Source: Serpula lacrymans var. lacrymans S7.9 (Eukaryota > Basidiomycota > Agaricomycetes > Boletales > Serpulaceae). Taken from it: DNA of 64,000 nucleotides. The stretch is taken from the NCBI RefSeq assembly GCF_000218685.1, contig NW_006763290.1, positions 3,684,908-3,748,907 of the forward strand, given 5' to 3'. Every line of letters starts with the position of its first letter. Position 1 is the first letter of the stretch. Positions 32,300 to 43,222 of the stretch are shown here, piece after piece. Made by a program: the position numbers and the translations under genes. The notes under the pieces are model-generated. The model ran no database searches, was not told the origin of the DNA, and saw nothing but the letters and a program-made list of their open reading frames with translations.

Positions 32300-33820
32300 T
32301 TACATCTGCTTTGCAGTTTTGAATAGCGCCCTGCGCGTTTTGTGTAAGACAGACTTCATGTCTTTTGCCATGTTCCCAGCAGCCTCGTTTTTGCTTTTAC
32401 CAGGTTCTACACCCATTCTGGGGAGGTACAATCTAGTAACCTCAAATGGTGCCTTTCCTGTTGCGGACAACTGTTTGATATTATAAGAGAACTGGGCTAT
32501 CTTTAGCCACTTGGCCCAATCTGTCTGCCTGTCATTAATAAATATCTGGAGATATTGTTTCAACTCCTGGTTGAGTCTCTCCGTTTGTCCATCAGTCTGC
32601 AGATGGAACACCATTGATAATTTAGGTTTGATGCCCAGCATCCGGTATAATTCTTTCGTAAATTTGCTAGCGAATTGAGGTCCTCTATCGGAGATAACCG
32701 TTTCTGGTAACCCATGGATAGACCATACAAAATCTTTAAATAAATCTGCCGTACCAGCGGCGGTAATGGTTTTATTGGTGGGTATGAATACCACTTCTTT
32801 GGAGAAGCGATCCACTACCACCATTACTGAATCATACCCATTTGACTCGGGCAGATCTGTTGTGAAGTCCACCGATATATCCTGCCAGGGACCAGCTGGT
32901 ATTGGATTTGGCATAAGTTTACCGGCCGGCAATTGATGAGAATTCTTTGCCATAGCACATCTCAGACAGGATTTTACGTATTCCTGTACGTCTTTGACCA
33001 TGCCAGGCCACATGTAGTTTCTGGAGATCAACTCCATTGTTCTTTGCCACCCAGGGTGCCCAGCCACTGGAGTATCGTGATGTCTATCTATTGCGTTGAT
33101 CCTTGCAGACTCAGGCACGTAGATCTTGTCTTTAAAATGGAAGATCCTGTCTTCCCATAAATAGTTCTCATTGCCGTCAAGGTGCACCTTCTCTTCTGAG
33201 GAGATGTCTTTCTTGAAGACTTCCAGAAGATCGGAATCCTGCCCATTTCTAACATTGGCAACCCTTGATTGGTCTATCAGGGTAACACCTTTGTTGTCAT
33301 CTTTGATGCCGTTGGCATGATCCTCTCTTCTGGATAAAGTGTCCGCTTTCCCCATAGAATTTCCAGGCTTATGAATTAATTTATAATTAAACCTTGACAA
33401 GTACACCGCATAGCGGGCCTGTCTTTGGTTCAAGTCTCGGGCTGTCATAAAATACTCCAGATTCTTATGATCAGTCCAAATTTCAAATTGGTGCCTAGCA
33501 CCTTCTAAGTAGTGCCGCCAGTGCTCTGAAGCTCTAATGATGGCCAGCATCTCTTTATCATATATCTGATAGTTGCGCTCTGTAGGCGACAAACTATGTG
33601 ATAAATAGGCACAAGGCCTCCAAAGATTGTTAGGGCATTTAATTGACAAAACAGCCCCAGTAGCAAAATCAGAAGAGTCAGTTTCTAGCCGGAACTTTTT
33701 GTCTAATTCTGGAAATGCTAATATGGGCGCCGTTGTAAACACCTGTTTAAGCTTGTCAAAAGCTTCTTGTTTTTTGGCGCCCCAGTGCCAAACAATGTCC
33801 TTTTTAGTGAGATCATTCAA
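32300..33820 (-). pseudogene. Gypsy-2 RNase H and integrase
   Basis: The 506-codon frame starts in the RT/RNase H connection. RNase H residues include LETDSSDFATGAVLS, NYQIYDKEMLAI and WTDHKNLEYF. Integrase has the zinc-binding set HHDTPVAGHPG and CLRC, then core residues DISVDFTTDLPES (Asp), VISDRGPQFASKF (Asp) and QTDGQTERLNQELKQY (Glu). All catalytic residues are present. The frame stops at 32300 before the chromodomain because of a frameshift. Confidence 0.9.
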
Positions 33821-34478
33821 CGGTCTTGTGATTTTTGCGAAGTTTTTTGATAAACCTTCGGTAGAAATTGCCTAAGCCAAGGAAGGCCCTAACTCCTTTG
33901 ACGCGAGTAGGTTCTGGCCACTCCAAAATATCTTGAACTTTCTCAGGATCCATCCTGATTCCGTTCTGGCCTATGATCATACCGAGGAAGTCTACTTCCT
34001 TTACTTTAAAATTACATTTTTCGAGTTTGACGAATAGGTCCCGTTCCTGTAAGCGTCGAAGGACTTCTTGCACGATCCTGTCATGCTCAGCCTTATTGTC
34101 CGACTTCATAAATATTAACAAATTGTCAATGTAAATGACGACACAGTTTTCCATATCCGCAAAAATCTCGTTCATCATGCTCTGGAAGGTCGCCGGTGAA
34201 TTGGTCAACCCAAAGAACATAACCAGGGGTTCAAAGGATCCTCGGTGGCACATGAACACGGCCTTCCAAGCATCTGTTTCTTTGATTTGTACATTATTGT
34301 ACCCCCATCTGAGATCCATTTTTGTCAAGATTTTGGCGCCAGCCAATTTGTCTACTAGCTGACTGATCAAAGGCAGCGGATACATGTTTTTAACCGTGTG
34401 TTTATTCACGTAACGATAGTCCATAATCATACACTTCTTACCATCTTTTTTAGGAATGAAGAACACCGGGGACGTCAT
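33813..34478 (-). pseudogene. Gypsy-2 reverse transcriptase
   Basis: RT motifs occur in order: [38 protein letters not shown] (catalytic Asp), FGLTNSPATFQSMMNEIF and the YxDD box as VVIYIDNLLIF, followed by [15 protein letters not shown] and the thumb [16 protein letters not shown]. The second Asp of the box is Asn. The frame overlaps the RNase H frame by 8 bases, which marks a frameshift at about 33815. Confidence 0.9.
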
Positions 34479-34769
34479 AGGGCTTTTGGAAGGTCTGATG
34501 TAACCCTTCCTAAGCTGTTCGTCTATGAAACTTGAGACCTCATCTCTTTAGGGAGCAGAGAGGGGAATCATGTGTCCTTTTCTCGGTTTGAAAGTGTCCT
34601 TCAAATCTATTGCATGGTCCCAAGGCTTAGCCTCTGGGAAGCACTCTGATTTATGTTTTGAAAAGACTTTCCAGAAGTCATGGTACTCGGGAGGTACCAG
34701 CCTCTTAATATCTTCTTTGGGTTTTACCTTGTTATTGTCATCGTCAATCTTTTCTAGAGATCTGAGCTC

Positions 34770-35579
34770 TTAAATGTGGCCAGCGTTTATCTTCTCAAGA
34801 CGCTTGTTGTGACGGACATGATTTGGTTTACCCAAGTTTACACACTCCTGAGGGCAACGTGAAAATGTGACAACCCCTGTCTTCCAGTCAATCTCAGGAT
34901 TGTGTTTAAACAGCCAGGTCCAGCCTAAGATTAAATTGATCTTCCCTAGTTGGGTAGCTTCGGCGGTGACTCGTTCTCTGTGTCCTTGGTATTTGACCAC
35001 AAAAGAACATTTGTGCGTGATGCAGCCACCCGCATTAAGTGTACCATCAACCTTATAGACGGGAATAAATACATCTAATTTTACAAGGGGGAGTCCAATT
35101 TGCTCCGCCCAGACCTGATCTATGAAAATTCTGTTAGCGCCTGAATCAAGCAGTGCGCTGGTTGGGTGTACTATGCCCCGGGCAAGGTTTTCCACACCAA
35201 CGTCTAAACAGATCTCTTTTTGGAATAAATATGTGCACATCAAAACACACCTTGGGATTTTGGGAAAGGGTGGCTCCAGAGAAGAAGAAGGGATATCAAA
35301 AGTTACATGTTTTTCTATTTTATTTTCACCAGAATCAAGCACCCTAGAGTTTGTCTCGCTGGGGCCACACTCCAAAGGAGACGCTGGTGCAGCGGTAGTA
35401 TCATAAATATTACAGTTACATTGCTTCATACAAGTACATACTTCGGATAACAAATTTAAAAATCTATTTACAAATTGGGGAGCCATCCCCGTTTTTCCTT
35501 TATTGCTTGTGCAACACCCCGGAGTAGGGGCCACTTTGTTGTGGTTTACTTCATTGTTCGTAGGAGCGAAGGCACCCAA
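34770..35579 (-). pseudogene. Gypsy-2 aspartic protease region
   Basis: The 269-codon frame carries the retropepsin motif SALLDSGANRIFIDQ near the middle and the second flap/ILG motif KINLILGWTWLFKHNP. It probably formed one polyprotein with gag and RT. The stop at 34770 and further frame changes up to 34480 separate it from RT. Confidence 0.85.
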
Positions 35580-35584
35580 GTGAC

Positions 35585-36645
35585 CTAAGCTCTGAACTCT
35601 TTTCCCTGAGCCTTCATCTCATTGACCTGTTGGTCATAGAAAAAGGCCCGGATTTTGTCGTACGAATGACCGGCCAAAGAGTTGAGCTGATTGTCCGGCT
35701 TCTCGGACTCTAATTGGCGCGCCTGGCGCCCTTGATTATTTTTTTGTTGAGCGGCCTGCGCTCCTTTTCTGCAGTCTCGGGACATGTGTCCCTCTTGGCC
35801 GCAATTGTAGCAGTTCCCCTTGAATCTGCACATCTGTCCCTCTTGGACCGCGCCAATATCCATGGGGGCTCCCTGCCCTGGTTGCAGCCCGAACAGCTTG
35901 AACCCGTGAGAATGTTTATATTGGTTTGATGACCCAGGGCGCCTCTGGGATTCGTTGTTTTTGGTGGTGGACCCGCCACCTTGATGCATCTGGTAAAGCT
36001 CCATGGCTCTACCGATTCATCCTACTTTCTCAGCCGCCAGGGCCAAGTTCTTGTTTCTAGTATCCTGCAGATAGATCTGTTCTGCAATGCGAGGGTTCAC
36101 ATTGCGTTCCAGCAGTTCTACTGCGTGTTCATTTCCAAGCCTTCCTTGGATGGAGAGAGCCAGGAACCGGGTAACATAATCATCCGTCCTCATATTTCCT
36201 TGTTTGAAGGAACAGATTTGCTGTCGCGCCCAGTTACGCTCAGCTTGCGGTTTGAAGTATTTTTTGATCTCCTTCTTGAGATCGTCCCAGGTTGGCCACA
36301 CTCCCGCGGTGTAGCATTCCTGCAGTCTTACTTGGGCATATCGACCCGCCACAGGTCCTTTAGTCGAGATAGCACCGCAGTGGCTACCTCAAAATTGTCG
36401 GCAAACACGTCCCAGTTTGCCTTGACCCAAATTTGGAGCTTGATCCACCATTCGGCGAACCACGCTCTGTCTCCTTCGAAGGCGCCAGGGTCAGTGACAA
36501 CTTCAACTTTCTTATTGAATCTCTTCTCAACCGAGGGGGTTGCCGCAGGGGGGTTTGTCTGCAGCTCGGTGAGTTGCAAAGTTAATGTTGCAATCTGTGC
36601 ACACATGGCATGCAGCAGACTGTTCATATCTTGTTGCAACGACAT
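35585..36645 (-). pseudogene. Gypsy-2 gag
   Basis: It begins MSLQQDMNSLLHAMCAQIAT (start at 36645). The capsid region includes DRAWFAEWWIKLQIWVKANW and FLALSIQGRLGNEHAVELLE. An intact CCHC knuckle, CYNCGQEGHMSRDC, lies near 35790. One frameshift near 36340 and a stop near 36017 break it into three frames. Confidence 0.87.
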
Positions 36646-37146
36646 GTCAACTTGTTCTCTTTGTAAAGTAAAAAAAAGATAACTGGGGGTCCCCGCTTGC
36701 TATCTCCGGATCAACCTCTTCCCAGCTGAGTATCAGATCTCAATCTCCGACTACCCACACTATAGTATTTGAAATTTATATAAAAAGTATTCGTAATAAA
36801 CCCTGGTCCGAACAGTTGTCAAGGGGTGATCTGCTTGTTAAGCTGTCAACCCGTCTCCAACGGGTGGAGGCAAGTGCCCGGCCTGGTCAGAGGAAAACGA
36901 AGAAGAAGTTTTGTATTTTAATTCTAATCAACAGCGGTTCCACACCAACTGCTGAGCTAAGTACTCCCCTCAACGCTGGGGGCCGCGTATCACAGGTTTT
37001 GGTTCTTCTCCCAAAGCACTACAAGGCCGTTGCAAAGAGCGCACCTATCTGCTATGCGGGATATTCCCAACCAATAACCAAATCTCCTTCACCCTGGAGT
37101 CCGGGTGCCCAGTGGGACTTTTTGCACAAACGTGCGAGAGAGTAGA

Positions 37147-37160
37147 AGAGCGAGTCCTAA
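37147..37160 (-). promoter_or_regulatory. candidate self-priming primer-binding site of Gypsy-2
   Basis: Directly inside the 5' LTR the element strand reads TTAGGACTCGCTCT. Its complement AGCGAGTCCT differs at one base from AGCAAGTCCT in the LTR (37271-37280, reverse strand), which lies about 32 bases downstream of the TATATATA box at 37305-37314. That is where transcription would be expected to begin. Confidence 0.65.
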
Positions 37161-37575
37161 TGTAACAACCAAGAGTTAGTTATTCTGGCACACACAGATC
37201 ACACTATAAGGAAGATGATGAAGGGGTGGTTACCCCTTGAGCTGCAGAGAGTTTGTTGGTTAACAACAGGAGGACTTGCTAAGGAGTCTCCTGGATCTAT
37301 TGGGGTATATATACTACTACAGGGTTATTTGTACATATGTACTATACAGTTGATAGCGACAGTGGCTGATGATGTCATGGGGCCTAGCCCGCATGGCCAG
37401 CTCTATTGTGTGAGAGAGTTGTGTCTATAATAAGAAGAAAGGCAATGTGGCGCGAGAATGAGGAGTTTGGAAAAAAGGGGAAGTGCCGCGTGGCACCATG
37501 TGTGAAAGCTAAAGTACAAGGGTGAAGCGGAGAATAAAAGTAAAGGGAAGGTCCGAAAATTGTGTTATCGTAACA
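37161..37575 (-). mobile_element. 5' LTR of Gypsy-2, 415 bp
   Basis: It runs TGTAACAACCAAGAG to GTGTTATCGTAACA on the + strand. The TATA box on the element strand is at 37305-37314. The outer end abuts a stub of another LTR in the opposite orientation. Confidence 0.9.
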
Positions 37576-37722
37576 CCAATAGATCAAGGAGACTCCTCAG
37601 CAAGTCCTCCTATTGCTTACCCACAACTAACTCGGTCCTATCCTAAGGGTAACCACTCCCCTCACTACCTTTATAGCTTTGTCTGAGTTGTGCACCAGAA
37701 TATCAAAACTTTGGTTGTAACA
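37576..37722 (+). mobile_element. 3' part of a + strand Gypsy LTR
   Basis: CCAATAGATCAAGGAGACTC to TTTGGTTGTAACA matches the last 150 bp of + strand LTRs such as 50975-51387. Gypsy-2 apparently inserted in this LTR, but its 5' half is not found on the other side of Gypsy-2. Confidence 0.85.
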
Positions 37723-38560
37723 CCCCTACAGGAGGACTACAAGTAGCTCAAGAATTAGCCTATACACAAGGTGCAGGGGCTCTCATTGCCAAACTAGCAG
37801 TTTGCTGTCTCTCTGGAGAGATGCCCAACCCTGAGGCAATAGTAAAAGGCATCAAACATACACTGTGGGGATCAACTTATATGAGCTCAGCTTATATGCT
37901 GAAGATATTGGATATTTGCATTCTGATTGGCTGAAAAAAGCTAAAATTGAATATTTTCAGCATATAAGCTGGGCTTATATAAGTTGATCCCCACAGTGAT
38001 AGTACTGCACACTATATTGGATCTGACTCTGACCACTCAATTGGGGCAACAATTTCACATTGCCAGGCTTTTAGACAAAAGGGGGTTGACAACAATTTCC
38101 TTATGATGATGAGCTATTTGCAGCTCTATATGAACTATGAAAGGTATTTTCTCTATCCAGTATTTATATACTAGGCATTGACAAAGTACAAGTCTTATTT
38201 CACAGACATCTATCTATTCCAACATTACTGCCCTTAATAATGGGGAAATAGCAAAGTTAGAAGCAAGGCCATCACTACGAAGGTTTTTAGAGTGGAGGGC
38301 TTTAGGAAGTAAATATGGGGTACTAGCTGCTGGGGGGTCTGTTTACATGCTAGCACTTCTAGCTACTTTGGATTGGAAAATGGTCAGAGACGTTGGAGAA
38401 GTATTAAGAGCTCCCAAGTCCAGTAAGCCTTCTATTATGGTTATAAAATTACTAAAAATTTAAAATTCTATAGACACTATGACTGGGGATCTTGTCCTGG
38501 ATTTTATTATACCCTATATCGACAAACTGCAACATTTATTACCCTTGTCACTCACATAAT
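37723..38560 (+). pseudogene. fragment of an unrecognised multi-exon gene, carrying a MITE
   Basis: Protein-like stretches occur in order on the + strand: GGLQVAQELAYTQGAGALIA and CLSGEMPNPEAIVKGIKHT before the MITE, then KLEARPSLRRFLEWRALGSK and YGVLAAGGSVYMLALLATLD at about 38250-38380. A GTAAGC...CTATAG intron is followed by GDLVLDFIIPYIDKLQHLLP near 38490-38550. The splice signals and compositional bias suggest a decayed real gene. The 3' end is replaced by repeat X copy B. I cannot name its function. Confidence 0.45.
37861..37998. mobile_element. hairpin MITE, 138 bp, TSD ATA
   Basis: Arms of about 44 bp (starting CACTGTGGGGATCAACTT) are inverted copies with about two differences, enclosing a loop of roughly 50 bp. 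ATA flanks both ends (37858-37860 and 37999-38001). The single strand would fold into one long hairpin. The 3-bp AT-rich TSD fits PIF/Harbinger-type mobilisation, though TA-targeting mariner cannot be excluded. Confidence 0.85.
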
Positions 38561-38589
38561 ATAGTAATAACCTTCCATCTTAGACGGGG

Positions 38590-38865
38590 CATTATTACCT
38601 GATATTATTACTATATAGACGGGGCCAGCGGAGTCTGGCAGAGTGTGCCAGCTGGGCCATGTTAGACATGATATTATTGTGCCCATCATTGCCAACCCAG
38701 CTGGGTGAGATGCTGCCCATCCTAGACAACCTGGCTGGGTCAGTACATTACAGGGTGCTTGTCTTAGATGACCTGGCTGGGTGAGAGGACACCCGTCTTA
38801 GACAACCCAGCTGGGTAATAGGGTGCCCATCTTAGACGACCTGGCTGGGTCACAGGATGATGAGT
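38590..38865. repeat. minisatellite in repeat X copy B
   Basis: GTCTTAGACAACCCAGCTGG-like units recur about every 45-50 bp with alternating CCAGCTGGG and CTGGCTGGG forms. It corresponds to 6385-6640 inverted. Confidence 0.7.
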
Positions 38866-39038
38866 GGTGAAGAGTGAAATAGATTGCTGAGATGCAGTGT
38901 GGTTTTACCTCCACTCTTGATAGATACCTGAGCTATTATTAATCTTGATAATTCTGCCCTCTAAGGTCCTGATGGATTTGAAGCATCCATGAGATATTTT
39001 TAGGCATATATATAGCAATACAATCATCTACTTGAATA

Positions 39039-39464
39039 TTGGTATACCTAGGTCAAATACATTTGTCTCTGTGCTCTCTTTTGGTTTCTCAGTTAACGCC
39101 TTTGGACATTCATAGAACCCCTCGTCCGTCCCCCGGGCCTCCACCTTACTGGCCTTTTGAGGCCCAACAAGGGGATTCACCTCAGCCACTGAGACCTCAT
39201 ACACCCCCGGGAGGTGAGGTCCCTATTACTGTCACTCCTCAAAGTGATGGCTGGGACCTCATCAACTTCAATTTTACATCCCCGGTTCCCAGACATGTAT
39301 AATGGTCATCCTTGGCACAGCAGTGGAGTCCACCTCCTTCCTTGGAAGAAAGGGTAGCAAGGATGGAATGAAGGCAGGGTATCATTGGGGATCTCTATGA
39401 GAGGATTAGCCAGCTGAAGGATGAGGTAGCAAGGTTGAAAGCAAAAGAGAGGGAGTACAATTAG
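39039..39464 (+). pseudogene. repeat X reading frame in copy B
   Basis: It has the same Pro-rich frame as in copy A (SPGPPPYWPFEAQQGDSPQP). A TAA at 39300-39302 is specific to this copy. The TGA after VARME is shared with copy A, and the coiled-coil tail again runs to TAG (39462-39464). Most differences from copy A in this frame are single-residue changes. Confidence 0.45.
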
Positions 39465-40005
39465 ATAAAATCATAGTTCAATGGACTTGTAGTATAAGTT
39501 TTATTCTTTCTTTCTTTTTTTCAACTAGATTTCATTTGCATATACTTAGTTTCTCCTCACTCACCACTCAGTGTACATTTAATTACTTGATCCATATAAG
39601 TTTGAGCTACCTATACTACAATTTTAGTGTGATAATGTGTGATAAGAAACAGGTCTGAGAACTCTACCCCGAGCCCCATCAATATGGCCTAGGACCTGTC
39701 TAACTTTAACACATTGATAATCTATCTGTAAGTGATGCTTGGCAATATGGAATAGTCCAGTAAAGCGGCTTCAACAAGCCAAGGACACCAAGGTAGATCA
39801 GACGCTAAAGGTAAAAAAACCCAGGAGGCGTTGAATAGTAGGTACACCTCTTGTACAGTAATGTAATAAATGTACATACTAGCCCTGGGTTTAAAATGTG
39901 TACCCAGGGATGTGAGTGTTGTGGTTGTCTTGGGTTAGATGATCTTACAGCCCGGCTGAACAGATCATAGATTACTTGGCTATAGACTGTTCCCAGGCAA
40001 TGTTT

Positions 40006-40854
40006 GGGTCATAGCCTACCAACTCAATTGCAGCACCTAAAAATCCTTTTATCCTTTGATTTTTGTGGCCAATACAATAGCCACATGTCCTTGCAAAGGT
40101 TTGAATATAACATTGTTGCTGGCTATATGGAAGGATCTGCCACAGCCTGGTATAGCAGCTTCTTATGGTTCTTGCAGCTTTGCATATGTCATTGTGCTGG
40201 GTGCTGCATATACTATATCATATACTACTGATCTTCCTAGGTGACTATCCACGCTGAACAACAATTGGTGAGATGATGTGGAAAATAGATATAGGCTTTG
40301 ACATTGAGCTGAGTAATTGGCATACTGTGAACATGTGTAAGTGAGTGGCAATAGCAAGTCCCAGTGTGGTCTGTTTTATGATGAGTCCATTATTAATCAC
40401 ACAGATGGACTATCAGTTAAAAACTACATACAATATTATGGGGCCGAATCTGGTGTAAGGTGAACAAATTAGCATGCTAAAAATCCCATATTGCTGTAAG
40501 ATGACAGTAAGTGCCACATATTTGGTGTGTTGTTCTCCAAAATACCCTGTAGTTTACTAAAAGTAAAATTGTTGATCAAGGAGGGATGTCACAAGTTTAC
40601 AATGGAAGCAAAATCCTTTTTGACCTACCACCATCATTGTCAATACCGTCTGTTTGAGTGGACAGCTATATTTAATTTGCTAATGAATTACTACAGCAAG
40701 CTGATGGGGGATACTTCATCCCCAAAAAAGTTATCCAGGCTAAATCTAATACTGACAGTGCTATGCTGACAGAGGTGCTTGCTTGAGGACGAGGTGTTGT
40801 GCATTCAGAGGTGTATACATAGGTCATCCTTCTTACGCTGTACTATTAACATTG
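40006..40854. other. no supportable gene
   Basis: Short frames only. The segment may include the decayed N-terminal part of the transposase-like pseudogene that follows, but no motif supports that. Confidence 0.35.
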
Positions 40855-43222
40855 CAGGTAGGATTTAATGTGGACCCTGAGCTTGTTATCACCTCAACCT
40901 CAATATTTGTATGGACTTTTGAGCACATCTACAAGAGTCTTGAGGAATTTTGCAATTTTACCCGTACATTTTCTCACTTAATGTATAAACCGCCTCTGAT
41001 ACTCCTTGTAGAATCTTCACAAACCTATGCCAATGCTATGCCCAACCCACTTCAAAAAAAATCAGGTGGGCAAATGGTTCTTACTGTGCTGCTGATTTTA
41101 TTCATAGACAACGTCTCTGGCACATTGTTTACATGTCAAACGCTGCCATGCCCCGGAAGATGTTAGAGAAGGAATTTAATATCCGTTTTGTGTCTTCCTC
41201 ACCGTATACATCCCCCATGGAGCTTATAAAAGCTGTTCAAAACTCTATTAGGTATGTTACAGATACACTAACATGCTACATTACAAGTGATACTTGAATC
41301 TGTATAGTGACACAGCGAATACTGGTGTAATAATATGGGACTGCAAGTATGATGAGGAAGTCATGCTAATGCCTTATAATTTATTTGTAGCTGGCAACAA
41401 TCCAATGCAACCTGAGGAATGCAGCCATGCTGGCCTCAAATGTAACTATTTTTGCCAGACCTGCAAAGTTGGAGGGACACAAGTGGAAAAGAAGTCTGAC
41501 CAAGGCAATCAGAAAATTGGTGTGTCAACAAAGATGGGCTTAAGGTCCCAATTCTAGGTGCCAAATATGTCTGTCAATATAAAGGAAGCTTAATAGGCAA
41601 GCAATTCAAAAGTCTGGTACATGTTATGGCCTACCTAGTGTATGATATTGTCCCATAGGACTTAGTGTCTGGTTGGAGCATCATGGGTGAGTTAGTAACG
41701 CTTCTCTGGCATACCGAGATTGAGGACACCAATAAATACCTGGTATGCATGTCATCTATAGGCTAGAGCTGTTTGTTGACAATGTATAAGCGGATTTTTC
41801 AAGAACCATCAAAGATTTCCTCAACGTCACAGCAAAATGTGCCTCCATACACTCATCACGAAGCCAAAATTTCACTTTCTCGCCTATCTCCCAGCTTATA
41901 TACGACATTTTGGACCCCTTATCTTGTTCTCTACTGAGAGATATAAATCATTCAATCATGTGTTTTGTCTAGCATCTATCTACAACAATTGTCAAGCCCC
42001 AAGCTGAGACACATGCAACTTGTTTGCCACACAAGAGATCATCAAACATATTGTGACAGGTGGACTTTGGCTAGATCCCACTTTGAAGAAGTGGGTTAGT
42101 GCTGGCAGTGCAATATTAGAGTATACATCCCACCCCAAACTACGTTGACTCCTGGGCCTTGTTCCAAATGTCACACATACAGTTGGGTCTGTCCGGTTGT
42201 TCTCAGCCAAAAGTGTCAAGCCTGATCCAATCGCCTGGAGTTCAACAAAAGTGGCCAAGGTTATTGGAGGTTCAAGCCCACCTGCTCATACACACTTACA
42301 AATGGCCAAACCGTTTGTCACGCAAGATGGGGATAGAGCACGTATCAACTCTCACATTATAGCCTGGTCATGAGGAAGTTTGTATATTGGAAAGGTTCAA
42401 GAAATTATGGTGCCAGATGTAGGGACTCAAGCAAGCACTCAGCGGGCTTCACATATTGTGCTGACAAGACTTGAGTTCTTACTGGCCCTACACTCTATAT
42501 TACGGGTCCCATGTCTCAGAGTTACTGCAAACAAAGATGTTTGCAAGCCTGAAATGAGTATATTTATTGATGCAACTAAATACACAACCAATTTTGCACA
42601 GGACATAATTTGCGTTGTTAATATACAGCATGACTGCTGCACTGCAATGTGCAAAGACATAAAAAATGTAAGGCAACATCAAGAGCATTTGAAAATGACC
42701 AAATTTACAAAAGTCAAACAATCAATTTGTTTTAAACATGCATGCATTATACAGCCATTGTAGGATCCTCCCAGTCATTCCTTCCCATCTGCACAACTTA
42801 CCTCATTGCATGATAGATACAAATCAGATCAGGCTCAACACTGCAAAGCATATCTGCCTGAAAAAGGCTAATCAAAATGATATTGACGCAATACATACCA
42901 TAAATAACAGTAACATCACTTCAGCATTTGACCGCAGCACTCCAATTCAGAATGCATCAAGAACTAAGCGCCCTGCAAGCCGGTCTTACACACCTGCACC
43001 AGTTGCACCTCCACCTGTTTCTAGTTCCTTTTTTATCTATGGACCACCGCTCTTTTGCGCCTCCACCAGTTCACAGTCTCTTTGTACCTATAGACCGCTG
43101 ACAACCCTTTCTCCTTATGGAACACCAACAACCCTTCCTGCCTATGGACCACAGAAAACTGCAACTATCTTCAAGCTCCTTTGCATCTCCAGACAGCCTA
43201 GAACAGTAACTACCTCCAAGTA
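40855..43222 (+). pseudogene. large transposase-like protein (basidiomycete Tnp2/KDZ-type family), decayed
   Basis: Recognisable blocks in order, across frame changes: GFNVDPELVITSTSIFVW, LFIDNVSGTLFT (41100), MPRKMLEKEFNIRFVSSSPY with TSPMELIKAVQNSI, an intron at 41252-41307, VIIWDCKYDEEVMLMPYNLF with NPMQPEECSHAGLKCNYFCQ (41325-41470), LLWHTEIEDTNKYL (41710), FHFLAYLPAYIRHFG and LILFSTERYKSFNHVFCLAS (41870-41970), IIKHIVTGGLWLDPTLKKWV (42045), DPIAWSSTKVAK (42225), and a Pro/Thr-rich tail. Stops and frameshifts are many. Proteins with this block order are widespread and repetitive in Agaricomycetes; exact superfamily placement is my inference. Confidence 0.65.

Larger units (their letters stand above)
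31323..37575 (-). mobile_element. Gypsy-2: best preserved Tf1/Tf2-type chromovirus, about 6.25 kb
   Basis: The 5' LTR (37161-37575) is complete. The 3' LTR (about 31323-31707) lacks its first few bases. Between them, in - strand order, are gag with zinc knuckle, protease, RT, RNase H, integrase and chromodomain. Long open stretches remain (506 codons over RNase H plus integrase). A few stops and frameshifts near 36340, 36014, 34770, 34480, 33815 and 32300 disable it. CpG is still frequent, so it is younger than Gypsy-1. Confidence 0.93.
38562..40005 (+). repeat. repeat X, copy B
   Basis: Part D (38562-39750) is the inverted counterpart of 5456-6655. Part C (39751-40005) is in the same + strand orientation as 5159-5455. 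The order and relative orientation of C and D therefore differ between copies. Copy B lacks about 170 bp of copy A just upstream of the reading frame (near 39100). Confidence 0.7.
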
